Assembly: GCF_951229915.1 (NCBI RefSeq)
Contig: NZ_OX579588.1
Coordinates: 310,001-374,000 of the forward strand
Origin: Candidatus Ornithobacterium hominis
GTDB taxonomy: Bacteria > Bacteroidota > Bacteroidia > Flavobacteriales > Weeksellaceae
Direction: 5' to 3'
DNA length: 64,000 bases
A program made the position numbers and the translations under genes. Under the pieces are notes generated by a model. The model did no database searches. It saw only the letters and a list, made by a program, of their open reading frames with translations, and was not told the DNA's origin. Shown here piece by piece: positions 34,637-42,858 of the stretch. Position 1 is the first letter of the stretch. Every line of letters begins with the position of its first letter.

Positions 34637-35289
34637 AATTCCATGTATTTTAGTAAATTACCAAATCTGTCGTTGAGCAAATCGTAGTGCTCACCCTCTT
34701 TTTTATAAATTTCTACCACGTAGCCAAAGCGTTCAAACGTTTGAATCAAGGAATCAATGTGCTCAACTTGAAGTTTTATGTAAGCAGAGGTATGGATCTC
34801 GTTCTGATATTGAATCGCAATGCCAAAAGTTTTAGCATTATTAGACTCCAGAATTTTGCTTATCTCGCTCATGGCAAACTTCACCGTATTATTTTTCACG
34901 CTCAGCCAAGTGAAAGGCTCTGCATAGAATGGGTGTTTTGCCATTTCTGCCATTAAATCCTCTAAAGTCACGTAGCCTAAATATTTATTTTGATGATTGA
35001 TGACAGGAATAAAGTTGGCCCTGAAGTTCCCAAACTTTGAGATACAAGCTAAGAAAAAATCTTCTTCAGTTGCATAGAAATCTTCCAATAAATCAGGCGT
35101 AATGCGTTTCGAGATATTGAATTCAGAAATCAACTGATCGTACGAAATATTTCCTGCCCAAGTTTGGTTTTCGTTTAAAACGGGGAAGTGCGAAAAACGA
35201 AATTCTTCCATTAAATTCAGTGCTTCCGTAGGCTTAGTATCGAAGCCAATGGGTTTTAAATCATTGATTAAAAAATGCGCTATCGTCAT
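34633..35289 (-). CDS. CBS-domain protein
   Basis: This 218-aa protein has two CBS domains (about 1-60 and 65-125; LMEEFRFSHFPVLNENQTWAG and FIPVINHQNKYLGYVTLEDLM in part) followed by a roughly 90-residue C-terminal domain with ACT-like spacing. CBS pairs bind adenosine-containing ligands. It is translationally coupled to nadK, so a sensor or modulator of the NAD(P) or nucleotide state is conceivable. This gene pairing is common in Bacteroidota, but no function is known to me. Confidence 0.85.
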   Translation of the reverse strand: MTIAHFLINDLKPIGFDTKPTEALNLMEEFRFSHFPVLNENQTWAGNISYDQLISEFNISKRITPDLLEDFYATEEDFFLACISKFGNFRANFIPVINHQNKYLGYVTLEDLMAEMAKHPFYAEPFTWLSVKNNTVKFAMSEISKILESNNAKTFGIAIQYQNEIHTSAYIKLQVEHIDSLIQTFERFGYVVEIYKKEGEHYDLLNDRFGNLLKYMEL

Positions 35290-35387
35290 AGAAATATTTG
35301 TGGCGAAGTTACAAAAATAGGTGAGAAGTCTGCTAGCGGGAGAATATTTAAAACAAATTTAGCATAATATTTATCAATTAAAATACT

Positions 35388-35395
35388 TAAATTTG
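35388..35395 (+). promoter_or_regulatory. -7 element upstream of mevalonate kinase
   Basis: TAAATTTG matches TAnnTTTG and lies 19 bp before the ATG at 35415. No clear -33 TTTG is visible. Confidence 0.45.
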
Positions 35396-35414
35396 CATTG
35401 TTTATAACCGATGA

Positions 35415-36323
35415 ATGAGGATACCTTCTTTTTTTGCTAAAATTTTACTCTTTGGGGAATACGGCATTATAGAAAATGCAAAAGGTTTGACTATTCCTTT
35501 TGATTTCTACAAAGGGAGTCTGAAGTTTGATGAGGCGAACTTTCAATCCAAATCTCACAAGGATATTGTAAAATATGCTGAATATTTGGAGCAAAATATG
35601 CCTGAGGAATTTGATTTTCTAAGCCTTTGGGGAGATTTAAAAAAAGGAATGTATTTCGATTCAGATATTCCCCAAGGCTATGGCGTTGGAAGCTCTGGCG
35701 CTTTGGTAGCTGCCGTGTATGATCGCTATGCAGTACATAGAATTGATAAAAACCAGTTGAATAAAGAAAGTATCTCTAAGCTGAAAGAGAAATTTGGGCA
35801 TATGGAATCTTATTTTCATGGGAGAAGCTCAGGAATCGACCCGTTGATTTGCTATCTCAATATTCCTTTGCTCATTAATTCAAAAGAAGATATAGATACC
35901 ATCAGCATCCCAAAAGGCAACGGGAAAGGAGCTGTTTTTTTAATTAACAGCGGTGCACCAGGCGAAACTGGCCCTATGGTGCAAATATTTTTTGAGAAAT
36001 TAAAGCAAGAAGGTTTTCGTAAAACCCTGCACAAGGAATTTAATAAGTATAACAATGCCTGTATAGATGCTTTTGTGAAAGGGAAAAAAGAGCCGCTTTT
36101 CCAAAACTTGAAAAATTTATCAACTTGGGCTTTGGTAAACTTAAAACCCATGATTCCCGCTAAAATCATCTCTGCTTGGGAGAATGGCATCAAAACCAAT
36201 GATTACTATCTGAAGCTTTGTGGCTCGGGCGGGGGCGGCTATGTTTTAGGCTTTACAAAGGATTTTGAGAAAGCACAGGAAATGCTGTCTGATTTTGAGT
36301 TAGAGACTGTTTGTCGTTTTTAG
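35415..36323 (+). CDS. mvk: Mevalonate kinase (GHMP family)
   Basis: This enzyme phosphorylates mevalonate in isoprenoid synthesis. The 302-aa protein begins RIPSFFAKILLFGEYGII, has the GHMP loop PQGYGVGSSGALVAA (about 89-103), SSGIDPLICYLN and the C-terminal glycine-rich LCGSGGGGYVLGF. The diphosphomevalonate decarboxylase that often neighbours it is not in the window. The next genes, a UbiA-type prenyltransferase and RluB, are its usual flavobacterial companions. An ATG at 35411 is out of frame and not used. Confidence 0.92.
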   Translation: MRIPSFFAKILLFGEYGIIENAKGLTIPFDFYKGSLKFDEANFQSKSHKDIVKYAEYLEQNMPEEFDFLSLWGDLKKGMYFDSDIPQGYGVGSSGALVAAVYDRYAVHRIDKNQLNKESISKLKEKFGHMESYFHGRSSGIDPLICYLNIPLLINSKEDIDTISIPKGNGKGAVFLINSGAPGETGPMVQIFFEKLKQEGFRKTLHKEFNKYNNACIDAFVKGKKEPLFQNLKNLSTWALVNLKPMIPAKIISAWENGIKTNDYYLKLCGSGGGGYVLGFTKDFEKAQEMLSDFELETVCRF

Positions 36324-36431
36324 AATCTATTTAGAACCTAAGTAAAACTTTTTTATTTAAAAAATTTAAAATAAGATGTAAGGTAAATGTCATAAAAAAA
36401 TAGATCTCATTAAAATTTAAACAGACTATTA

Positions 36432-37352
36432 ATGTTAAATAAAAATTTTAAAAACAAAATAGGCTGGAAGCTATTTGCACTTTTTACGGTGGTGAGAGGT
36501 TACAATATTCTAATGCTCATTTTGGCGATGTATTTCACGGCATATTTTATTTTTTCTTCAGACACGACACTATTTGACTTCGTTAAATCCAATAAAATTC
36601 ACTTGATTATTTTAGCTTCCGCACTAACGGTGGCTGCAGGCTATATTATCAACAATTTCTATGACGCTCAAAAAGACCAATTAGGCAGACCAGTGATGAC
36701 TTACATCAGCCGATTTGTAAGTCAAGAATTTAAGCTAAATGTTTACCTTTTGCTTAATTTTTTGTCCCTACTTACGGCGCTCATAGCCAGTTGGCGTGTA
36801 GCATTATTTTTTGTCGTATATCAAATTTTGGTTTGGTTTTATAGTCACAAACTCTCAAAAATAGTTTTTCTTAACAACATATCTCACACCATTTTATCGC
36901 TCTTTCCCTTTTTGGCATTACTTTTATATTACAACAACCATGCACCTGTGATTTTCTTGCATGGATTTTTCTTGGGAGGACTCTTGCTGATAGCTGATTT
37001 AAGTAAAGATTTGTTGACGCAAAAAGCAGATTTAATTTATAATTACAAAACTTTAGTAACTGTTTATGGAACCCAAACATCAAAAATTGTAATTTCAATA
37101 TTTATAATGATAATCATTTCGCTCGGGATCTTCATGCAAAATATAGAAAAATTGGGGCACATGCGGCTTTATTTTCTGCTGATGACGGTAGCCTTATTTT
37201 TTTTAAGCATCATTATATGGTTCATTCATTCAAAGGTCGAGTACCTACTCTATCAATACGCTATTAAAACTTTGTTGGGCATAGGCGTAATTAGTATTGC
37301 GTGGATAAAAATAAATCCATTAGATTTGCAAAAATTCTTTATTATCAATTAA
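36432..37352 (+). CDS. UbiA-family prenyltransferase
   Basis: This 306-aa protein has about eight or nine membrane segments and the two aspartate motifs of the UbiA superfamily: NNFYDAQKD (about 75-83) and DLSKDLLTQKAD (about 184-195). Flavobacterial homologues next to mevalonate kinase are often annotated as geranylgeranylglycerol-phosphate geranylgeranyltransferase-like, but the true acceptor is not known. Menaquinone prenylation (MenA) is another possibility. It lies 108 bp after the kinase, in the same direction. Confidence 0.87.
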   Translation: MLNKNFKNKIGWKLFALFTVVRGYNILMLILAMYFTAYFIFSSDTTLFDFVKSNKIHLIILASALTVAAGYIINNFYDAQKDQLGRPVMTYISRFVSQEFKLNVYLLLNFLSLLTALIASWRVALFFVVYQILVWFYSHKLSKIVFLNNISHTILSLFPFLALLLYYNNHAPVIFLHGFFLGGLLLIADLSKDLLTQKADLIYNYKTLVTVYGTQTSKIVISIFIMIIISLGIFMQNIEKLGHMRLYFLLMTVALFFLSIIIWFIHSKVEYLLYQYAIKTLLGIGVISIAWIKINPLDLQKFFIIN

Positions 37353-37356
37353 TTAA

Positions 37357-38199
37357 ATGAGAAGAAAATCAGACGACAATAGAAATAAAAGAACCCAAAA
37401 GAATTTTGGTGGGAATAAAAATAGAAAACCAAATTTTTCTAAAAAGTTTAATAAACCCAAACCCCAAAAGGCAGATAAAAAACCCAATGATGATTTAATG
37501 AGACTAAATAAATTCATTGCTAATGCCGGGGTATGCAGTAGGAGAGAAGCAGATGAATTAATAAAAACTGGAGCAGTAGAAGTTAACGGGGTGATGATTA
37601 CCGAAATGGGCTATAAAGTAAAACCTGATGATGAAGTTCGCTATGATGGAGAGCTGCTCACGCCCGAAAAGAAGGTTTATGTATTACTAAATAAACCTAA
37701 AAACTTTATCACGACAACCAGTGATGAGCGAGACAGGAAAACAGTAATGGATTTAATTGCAAATGCTACCTCTGCACGAATTTTCCCTGTTGGGCGGCTA
37801 GATAGGCAGACAACAGGGGTTTTACTGTTCACAAATGATGGCGATTTGACCAAGAAATTAACGCACCCCAGCCATCAGGTAAGGAAAATTTATCATGTTG
37901 TATTAGATAAATCTTTGCACGGTGAAGATCTGCAAAAAATTATGGATGGAATCCGAATGGAAGAGGGAGTGGCTAAAGTGGATAAGATTTCATTTATTGA
38001 AGGAAAAGCTCACAATGAAGTTGGTGTGGAAATTCACATCGGGTGGAATCGTGTGGTGAGAAGAATTTTTGAGAAATTGGGCTACAAAATTGAGCATTTG
38101 GATCGCGTATCTTTTGCTGGGTTGACGAAAAAGAATCTGAAAAGAGGCGACTGGCGAATACTTGAAAGAGATGAGATTAATTTCCTTAAAATGATGTGA
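37357..38199 (+). CDS. rluB: RluB/RsuA-family rRNA pseudouridine synthase
   Basis: This 280-aa enzyme makes pseudouridine in rRNA. It has a disordered Lys/Arg/Asn-rich N-terminus (1-45), an S4 domain (about 47-95, RLNKFIANAGVCSRREADELI in part) and the catalytic domain with GRLDRQTTGVLLFTNDGDL, in which Asp of RLDRQTTG is the nucleophile. The basic tail is common in Bacteroidota. It begins 4 bp after the UbiA gene. Convergent with sppA. Confidence 0.93.
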   Translation: MRRKSDDNRNKRTQKNFGGNKNRKPNFSKKFNKPKPQKADKKPNDDLMRLNKFIANAGVCSRREADELIKTGAVEVNGVMITEMGYKVKPDDEVRYDGELLTPEKKVYVLLNKPKNFITTTSDERDRKTVMDLIANATSARIFPVGRLDRQTTGVLLFTNDGDLTKKLTHPSHQVRKIYHVVLDKSLHGEDLQKIMDGIRMEEGVAKVDKISFIEGKAHNEVGVEIHIGWNRVVRRIFEKLGYKIEHLDRVSFAGLTKKNLKRGDWRILERDEINFLKMM

Positions 38200-38200
38200 G

Positions 38201-38249
38201 AATTTTTAAAGGCTTAAAAAAATTATATTTTTTTAAGCCTTTAAAAATT
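38201..38249. terminator. Convergent terminator made of two palindrome copies
   Basis: A perfect 23-bp inverted repeat with a 3-base loop (38201-38223 and 38227-38249) lies between convergent rluB and sppA. Each arm contains one interspersed motif copy. T-runs at both ends allow function on both strands. Confidence 0.82.
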
Positions 38250-38254
38250 TCTTA

Positions 38255-40000
38255 TTAAAAATGAATTTGATACGGCCACCACATTTGTATTCCTTTCATT
38301 TTCTGCAAACTATGGAGTTGAATATACTGCTGTAGTAATGCTGTATTCTGAGTCCCGATGATTTGCTCAGCAATTTGTGTGGAGAGATTAAGCTCCTTTA
38401 TTAGCGACTCAAGGTTATCGGCTCGTTTGGGGTAATGAACGATTTCAAAATCTTTGATTTCTGCTTTTTGGGCTGCAAAGCTGATGGCTTTATCTATACC
38501 ACCTAATTCATCAACTAAGTTCTCTTGCAAAGCTTCGCTCGCTGTGTAAACTCTTCCGCCACCAAGGGAATCAACTTGAGCTATTGGTAGTTTTCTGCCT
38601 TTTGCTACGATTTCTGTAAATCGGTCGTAGGTTTTCTCCACGCTTTGCCTTAATTTTTCTTTGGCAAAGGGCGTTAACCCACGTAGTGGTGAATAGTAAA
38701 TGGTATTGGCATTGGTGCTTACGGTGTCTGTCGTTATCCCGATGGAATTTGCTAGGTCTCTGAAATTGGGGATGATTCCAAAAACGCCGATGGAGCCAGT
38801 GATGCTAAAATCTTCGGCAAAAATTCTGTCAGAGCTTTGAGCGATGTAGTATCCGCCTGAAGCTGCTACGTCGCCAATGGAAACTATGATAGGGATTTTG
38901 GTGTGTAGTTTTTTTAATTGAAAAAGTATTTCATCTGAACTAACGGCATCTCCACCGCCTGAGTTAATTCTCAGGACTACGGCTTTCACTGCATCGTTTT
39001 TTTCAATAGCTTGAATGGCGTCTAGGTAAGTTCTGGACTGAATTCCTGTAGAGCCTTCGCCAGGCAAAATGTTGCCACCAGCGTAGAGAATGGCGATTTT
39101 CTGGCTACTGTATTTTTCTTTTTTTGTCGAAGCGTAGTCAACCCAATTGATAAAATGATTTTCTTTTAAATCTTCATCTGTGCCTAATTTTTGCTTTAAA
39201 AAAGAATAAACTTCCTCTTTTTGAGCTAAAACGTCAATTAATTTTGTGCTTTTGGCTTCTTCTGCATTTAGCCCAGCTAATTGGTTGGCTGCTTGGTGTA
39301 GCTCTTCTGGGGAAACTTTTCTACTTTCAGAAACTTTAGAGACTAATGCTCCCCAAAAGTTTGTAAGTAGAGTTTTCATTTGGAATTTATTTTCTTCAGA
39401 TAAATCGGTGCGGATGAATGGTTCTACCGCAGATTTATATTTCCCGTGGCGGATGATTTCAAATTCGATTCCGTATTTTTCACCTAAATTTTTATAGAAG
39501 GTAACTTCGCTCCCTAGGCCTTTCCACTCGATGCTTCCCATGGGATGATGAAAAATACTGTCGGCTAAGCTTGCCAAGAAGAAATCATTTTGGTCGGTAC
39601 GATTGGTGTAAGCATATACGAATTTTCCTGATGTTTTGAAATCAGCCAAGGCTTTTCTGATTTCACTAATTTTATTTATAGAAGTTTGGCTAGGGAATTC
39701 TAAATCCAAGAAAACTCCTTTTATATTCTCATCATCAGCAGCATTTTTAATTTCTTTTAAAACGTTATAAAGATAAATGTTCTTAGTTTGTTTTAGATTA
39801 AACGAAAAAAAATCTACCTCAAAAGGGCTTTCTAAAATAGAATCATCGAGCTGAATGTGCAAGATACTATTTTTTTTAAGGCTTATTTTTTCTTCATCGC
39901 CCAAGAAACTTCCTAGAACAGTGAGTAATAGAAAGCAAAGGTAAATGAACAGGAAAATCCCTACGACGACAGCTATGACTCTGCCTAAAAATGTTTTCAT
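38255..40000 (-). CDS. sppA: SppA, signal peptide peptidase (long, 67-kDa type)
   Basis: SppA is a membrane-anchored Ser/Lys protease that clears cleaved signal peptides. The 581 aa have one N-terminal membrane segment (about 5-28) and two tandem S49 domains. The catalytic Lys lies in HGKYKSAVEPF of the first domain and the Ser in VAASGGYYIAQSSD of the second, followed by TGSIGVFG. The tandem form matches the E. coli type rather than the short Bacillus type. It is divergent from folK with a 24-bp gap. Confidence 0.94.
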   Translation of the reverse strand: MKTFLGRVIAVVVGIFLFIYLCFLLLTVLGSFLGDEEKISLKKNSILHIQLDDSILESPFEVDFFSFNLKQTKNIYLYNVLKEIKNAADDENIKGVFLDLEFPSQTSINKISEIRKALADFKTSGKFVYAYTNRTDQNDFFLASLADSIFHHPMGSIEWKGLGSEVTFYKNLGEKYGIEFEIIRHGKYKSAVEPFIRTDLSEENKFQMKTLLTNFWGALVSKVSESRKVSPEELHQAANQLAGLNAEEAKSTKLIDVLAQKEEVYSFLKQKLGTDEDLKENHFINWVDYASTKKEKYSSQKIAILYAGGNILPGEGSTGIQSRTYLDAIQAIEKNDAVKAVVLRINSGGGDAVSSDEILFQLKKLHTKIPIIVSIGDVAASGGYYIAQSSDRIFAEDFSITGSIGVFGIIPNFRDLANSIGITTDTVSTNANTIYYSPLRGLTPFAKEKLRQSVEKTYDRFTEIVAKGRKLPIAQVDSLGGGRVYTASEALQENLVDELGGIDKAISFAAQKAEIKDFEIVHYPKRADNLESLIKELNLSTQIAEQIIGTQNTALLQQYIQLHSLQKMKGIQMWWPYQIHF

Positions 40001-40024
40001 TTTAAAAATTTATAAATTAGCAGC

Positions 40025-40435
40025 ATGAAATTATGGAATGCTGAGCTGTTATTGGGCACAAATTTAAATAATCGGGAAGAGAACTTAAAATTTGCTAGAG
40101 AAAATATAGCAGATAAAATCGGTGAAATCTTTTTTGAGAGTAAAATACTAGAGACAGAACCCGTGGGGTTTACTAGTGAGGATTTGTTTCTCAATCAAAT
40201 TATACGAATAAAAACAGCGCTGGGCCCCGTTAAATTATTAAAGGCTTTAAAAAAAATTGAGAAATCAATGGGGCGTGTTTACACTGAGCCTAAATTTGGT
40301 GAGAAGTATTGCTCTAGAATTATTGATTTGGATATTTTGAAATTTGAGCAGGTAAAGATCTGGTCTGATTTGTTGGTTTTGCCGCACCCTCAAGTGGAAG
40401 AGAGACCGTTTGTGAAAGAAATTTTGTGCGAGTAA
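40025..40435 (+). CDS. folK: FolK, hydroxymethyl-dihydropterin pyrophosphokinase
   Basis: FolK transfers pyrophosphate to 6-hydroxymethyl-7,8-dihydropterin in folate synthesis. The 136-aa sequence has LLLGTNLNNREENL (about 8-21), the substrate loop ETEPVGF, the catalytic RIIDLDIL (about 98-105) and PHPQVEERPFV. It is slightly shorter than the 160-aa E. coli form, but all motifs are present. A palindrome copy near 40236 encodes LKALKKI. Confidence 0.93.
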   Translation: MKLWNAELLLGTNLNNREENLKFARENIADKIGEIFFESKILETEPVGFTSEDLFLNQIIRIKTALGPVKLLKALKKIEKSMGRVYTEPKFGEKYCSRIIDLDILKFEQVKIWSDLLVLPHPQVEERPFVKEILCE

Positions 40436-40478
40436 AAGTTAAATTATGAAGATAATCAACGATTATTAAATTTAAATA

Positions 40479-40509
40479 TTTGTATTTAAAGGAGTAAATT
40501 ATAAATTTG
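40479..40509 (+). promoter_or_regulatory. Promoter of the OmpA-family gene
   Basis: TTTG at 40479-40482, a 19-bp spacer and TAAATTTG at 40502-40509 match the flavobacterial consensus, 27 bp before the ATG. Confidence 0.65.
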
Positions 40510-40535
40510 CAACAATAACTGATTAAATTAAACTT

Positions 40536-41981
40536 ATGAAGCGACTTAAATTATTTACTATGCTTTCGCTAGCATTGAGCTTTTCTGCGCTAACAGCACA
40601 AGAGAATACGGAAGTAGTAGTAGTTAATTCTGAGCCTATCTCTTTAGAGCAACAAGAATGGGAAAATAACTACTACGGGATGAATCAAAATTATGTAAAC
40701 TTTACCTCAGATCAGAAGAAATTTAAAGATTGGACTTTAGCTATTTATGCTGGTGTGCCAATGGTGCAGGGTTCTGATTTGAATAGTTCTGTGAGTGGCG
40801 AAGGAATGAAGTGGGGCTATGATTTGCAAGCAGTTTTGACTAAACAAATCACCCATGCATTTGGTTTAGGGCTTCAATTTAACTATGGTAAGGCTGGTCT
40901 TCAAACTCCTGCATTGGGTGGATATGAAGGTGATGTACAATACCGTGTTTTATCATTGATTGGTGATATTAACTTTAGTAATTTATTGAGAAGAGTAGAT
41001 AATAAATCAAGATATGCATGGGCGCTTCATGGGTACGGAGGTTTGGCGACTTTTGGTTATGACACTAATATTTCGCCTAAAAATAACCAAGGAATAAATA
41101 AAAAAACTGGATCAAATATAGGTTCTGGTTCTTTAGGAATCGTTGGGGGAGGAGGTCTCCGCTATAAAATCAATCAAAGTATTGATGCCGAGCTAAAAGC
41201 AATGTATTACTATACTGGTGATGAGGAATTTGATGGGTCTACTTCTGTTCCTGGATTATCTGAGGTTAACGAAAGAAAAGAAGATGGAATGTTTGTCTTC
41301 AATCTTGGTTTAATTTGGAAAATAGGTAAGCACTACGAGCACTTAGCATGGGCAGATCCTTTAGCTGACATTTATCCTGGCCATTCCCCACAAGATTTAC
41401 AAGATATGCTAGTCGTTTGTGCACAAGGTGATAAAGATGATGATGGCGTATGTGATGATTGGGATAGAGAACTTGACACACCTGCTGGTGCACGTGTAGA
41501 CGGTGCAGGTAGAGCACTTGACACTGATTTGGATGGAATCATTGATTTATATGATAAGTGTGTGACTTTAGCTGGCCCTGCTGAAAATGATGGTTGCCCT
41601 ACAAATGCTGATTCTGAATCTCTATTGAACTTCGCGATTGCTAATCTTGAGTTTACTTTAGATTCAGATGTGATTTCTCCATCATACTACCCACTATTAG
41701 ATAGAGCTGCTGAGTATTTAAAATATTATAAAGACAATACGTATGATGTTATAGGTCATACAGACGCAAGAGCAAGTAAGGCTTATAACATGAACTTGTC
41801 TCAGAGAAGAGCAGAGGCAGTAAAATCTTATTTGGTAGAGAAAGGAGGAGTTAACGCAAATCAATTGAATGTAGTAGCAATGGGAGAAGAAGATTTAAGA
41901 TTCCCCGAGTGTAAACCTGCAAGTAAATGCCCCGAGTGGAAAAACCACGCCAATAGACGTGTAGTATTTGTTCTGAAATGA
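40536..41981 (+). CDS. OmpA-family outer-membrane protein
   Basis: This 481-aa major-porin-like protein links outer membrane and peptidoglycan. It has a signal peptide (1-21, ending ALTAQ), an N-terminal barrel domain (about 60-270), calcium-binding thrombospondin type 3 repeats (DKDDDGVCDDWD, DTDLDGIIDLYDKC, about 295-345) and a C-terminal OmpA domain with the peptidoglycan-binding NMNLSQRRAEAVKSYLVEKG (about 427-446). It stands alone with its own promoter and terminator, as expected for an abundant envelope protein. Codon use looks cleaner than its neighbours, in line with high expression. Confidence 0.94.
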   Translation: MKRLKLFTMLSLALSFSALTAQENTEVVVVNSEPISLEQQEWENNYYGMNQNYVNFTSDQKKFKDWTLAIYAGVPMVQGSDLNSSVSGEGMKWGYDLQAVLTKQITHAFGLGLQFNYGKAGLQTPALGGYEGDVQYRVLSLIGDINFSNLLRRVDNKSRYAWALHGYGGLATFGYDTNISPKNNQGINKKTGSNIGSGSLGIVGGGGLRYKINQSIDAELKAMYYYTGDEEFDGSTSVPGLSEVNERKEDGMFVFNLGLIWKIGKHYEHLAWADPLADIYPGHSPQDLQDMLVVCAQGDKDDDGVCDDWDRELDTPAGARVDGAGRALDTDLDGIIDLYDKCVTLAGPAENDGCPTNADSESLLNFAIANLEFTLDSDVISPSYYPLLDRAAEYLKYYKDNTYDVIGHTDARASKAYNMNLSQRRAEAVKSYLVEKGGVNANQLNVVAMGEEDLRFPECKPASKCPEWKNHANRRVVFVLK

Positions 41982-42008
41982 TTGAATAAATAAAATGATA
42001 AACTAATC

Positions 42009-42039
42009 AAAAAAGCTGCTTCATTGAAGTAGCTTTTTT
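42009..42039 (+). terminator. Terminator after the OmpA-family gene
   Basis: AAAAAAGCTGCTTC pairs with GAAGTAGCTTTTTT (one G-U pair) around a 3-base loop. The stem ends in T-runs, so it may also act for the facing gene. Confidence 0.85.
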
Positions 42040-42073
42040 GATGAATTAAATTTTTTTTAAAGCTTTAAAAATT

Positions 42074-42628
42074 TTAAAATTTAATGAATAAATCTGGGGT
42101 AATAAGATAGTCTAACGAAATATCATGCTCTTCTTTGAAAGAAACATTTTCTAAAGGCTTGAAAAAATTAATACCAACTTTTATAGCATTTAAATCATTC
42201 AAAAAACGATCATAAAAACCGCCACCGTAACCAATACGATAACCTTCTTTGTCACAAATTAATAATGGAACAATAACGATGTCAATTTTATCTGAATTTA
42301 TTTCTATGCATGGATTTGGCTCTTGAACTCCAAAAGAATTTGTTTTATAACGCTGTTTTTCTTCAATTTGGCAAGATAACAAATCATCTTTATTCATTTT
42401 GGGTAAGGCAACTGTTTTGCCAAGATGGAGTAAGGATTCAATGATAAAAGAAGTATCAACTTCATTGAATTTTTTCATGTTTTTAAAGACATGAAAAACT
42501 ACTCCTTTCTCAAGGAAATTTTCTAAGAATGATTTTGCAATTGATGAGCTATACACATCAATTTTTTCATCACTCAGCATACTTCTCTTGTGCTTATAAT
42601 ATTTTCTAAACTCTTCTTTTTTCTTCAT
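42074..42628 (-). CDS. 5-formyltetrahydrofolate cyclo-ligase family protein
   Basis: This enzyme turns 5-formyl-THF into 5,10-methenyl-THF with ATP. The 184 aa show the basic N-terminus KKKEEFRKYYKHKRSML, the VALPKMNK region and the ATP/folate motif GYRIGYGGGFYDRFL (about 135-149). Several sequences in this family are annotated YgfA or MTHFS. It overlaps the ferredoxin start by 1 bp, forming a three-gene unit with the U32 peptidase. Confidence 0.92.
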   Translation of the reverse strand: MKKKEEFRKYYKHKRSMLSDEKIDVYSSSIAKSFLENFLEKGVVFHVFKNMKKFNEVDTSFIIESLLHLGKTVALPKMNKDDLLSCQIEEKQRYKTNSFGVQEPNPCIEINSDKIDIVIVPLLICDKEGYRIGYGGGFYDRFLNDLNAIKVGINFFKPLENVSFKEEHDISLDYLITPDLFIKF

Positions 42629-42858
42629 TAGACAACTTTTACGCTGATGATATTAACGGGGCATGCATCAGAGGCTTTATCACATGCTTCTAGACCTGCC
42701 ATGTTTTTTTCTTTACGTGTATGGAAACCTTTTTTATTTTCTGATTTTAATAAAACAGATTTCCCATCTTTTTTAGACATTCTAAAAAATTCAGGAGCAA
42801 ATTCAGCACAATAGTTGCACCCAATGCATTTATCGCGTTGTAGTGTAATTACAATCAT
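42628..42858 (-). CDS. 4Fe-4S ferredoxin
   Basis: This 76-aa electron carrier has CIGCNYC (CxxCxxC, residues 11-17) and a distal CPVN (about 66-69), enough ligands for one 4Fe-4S cluster, with another Cys in EACDKAS. It lies between a U32 peptidase-family gene and the folate cyclo-ligase, overlapping each by 1-4 bp. U32 proteins in tRNA hydroxylation need electron and iron-sulphur support, so this ferredoxin may serve its neighbour; that is inference. Confidence 0.9.
   Translation of the reverse strand: MIVITLQRDKCIGCNYCAEFAPEFFRMSKKDGKSVLLKSENKKGFHTRKEKNMAGLEACDKASDACPVNIISVKVV

Noticed and set aside
38201..38249. Terminal inverted repeats of an insertion sequence
   Set aside because: The 23-bp arms are 3 bases apart with no transposase between or around them. 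They make a terminator of two common motif copies.
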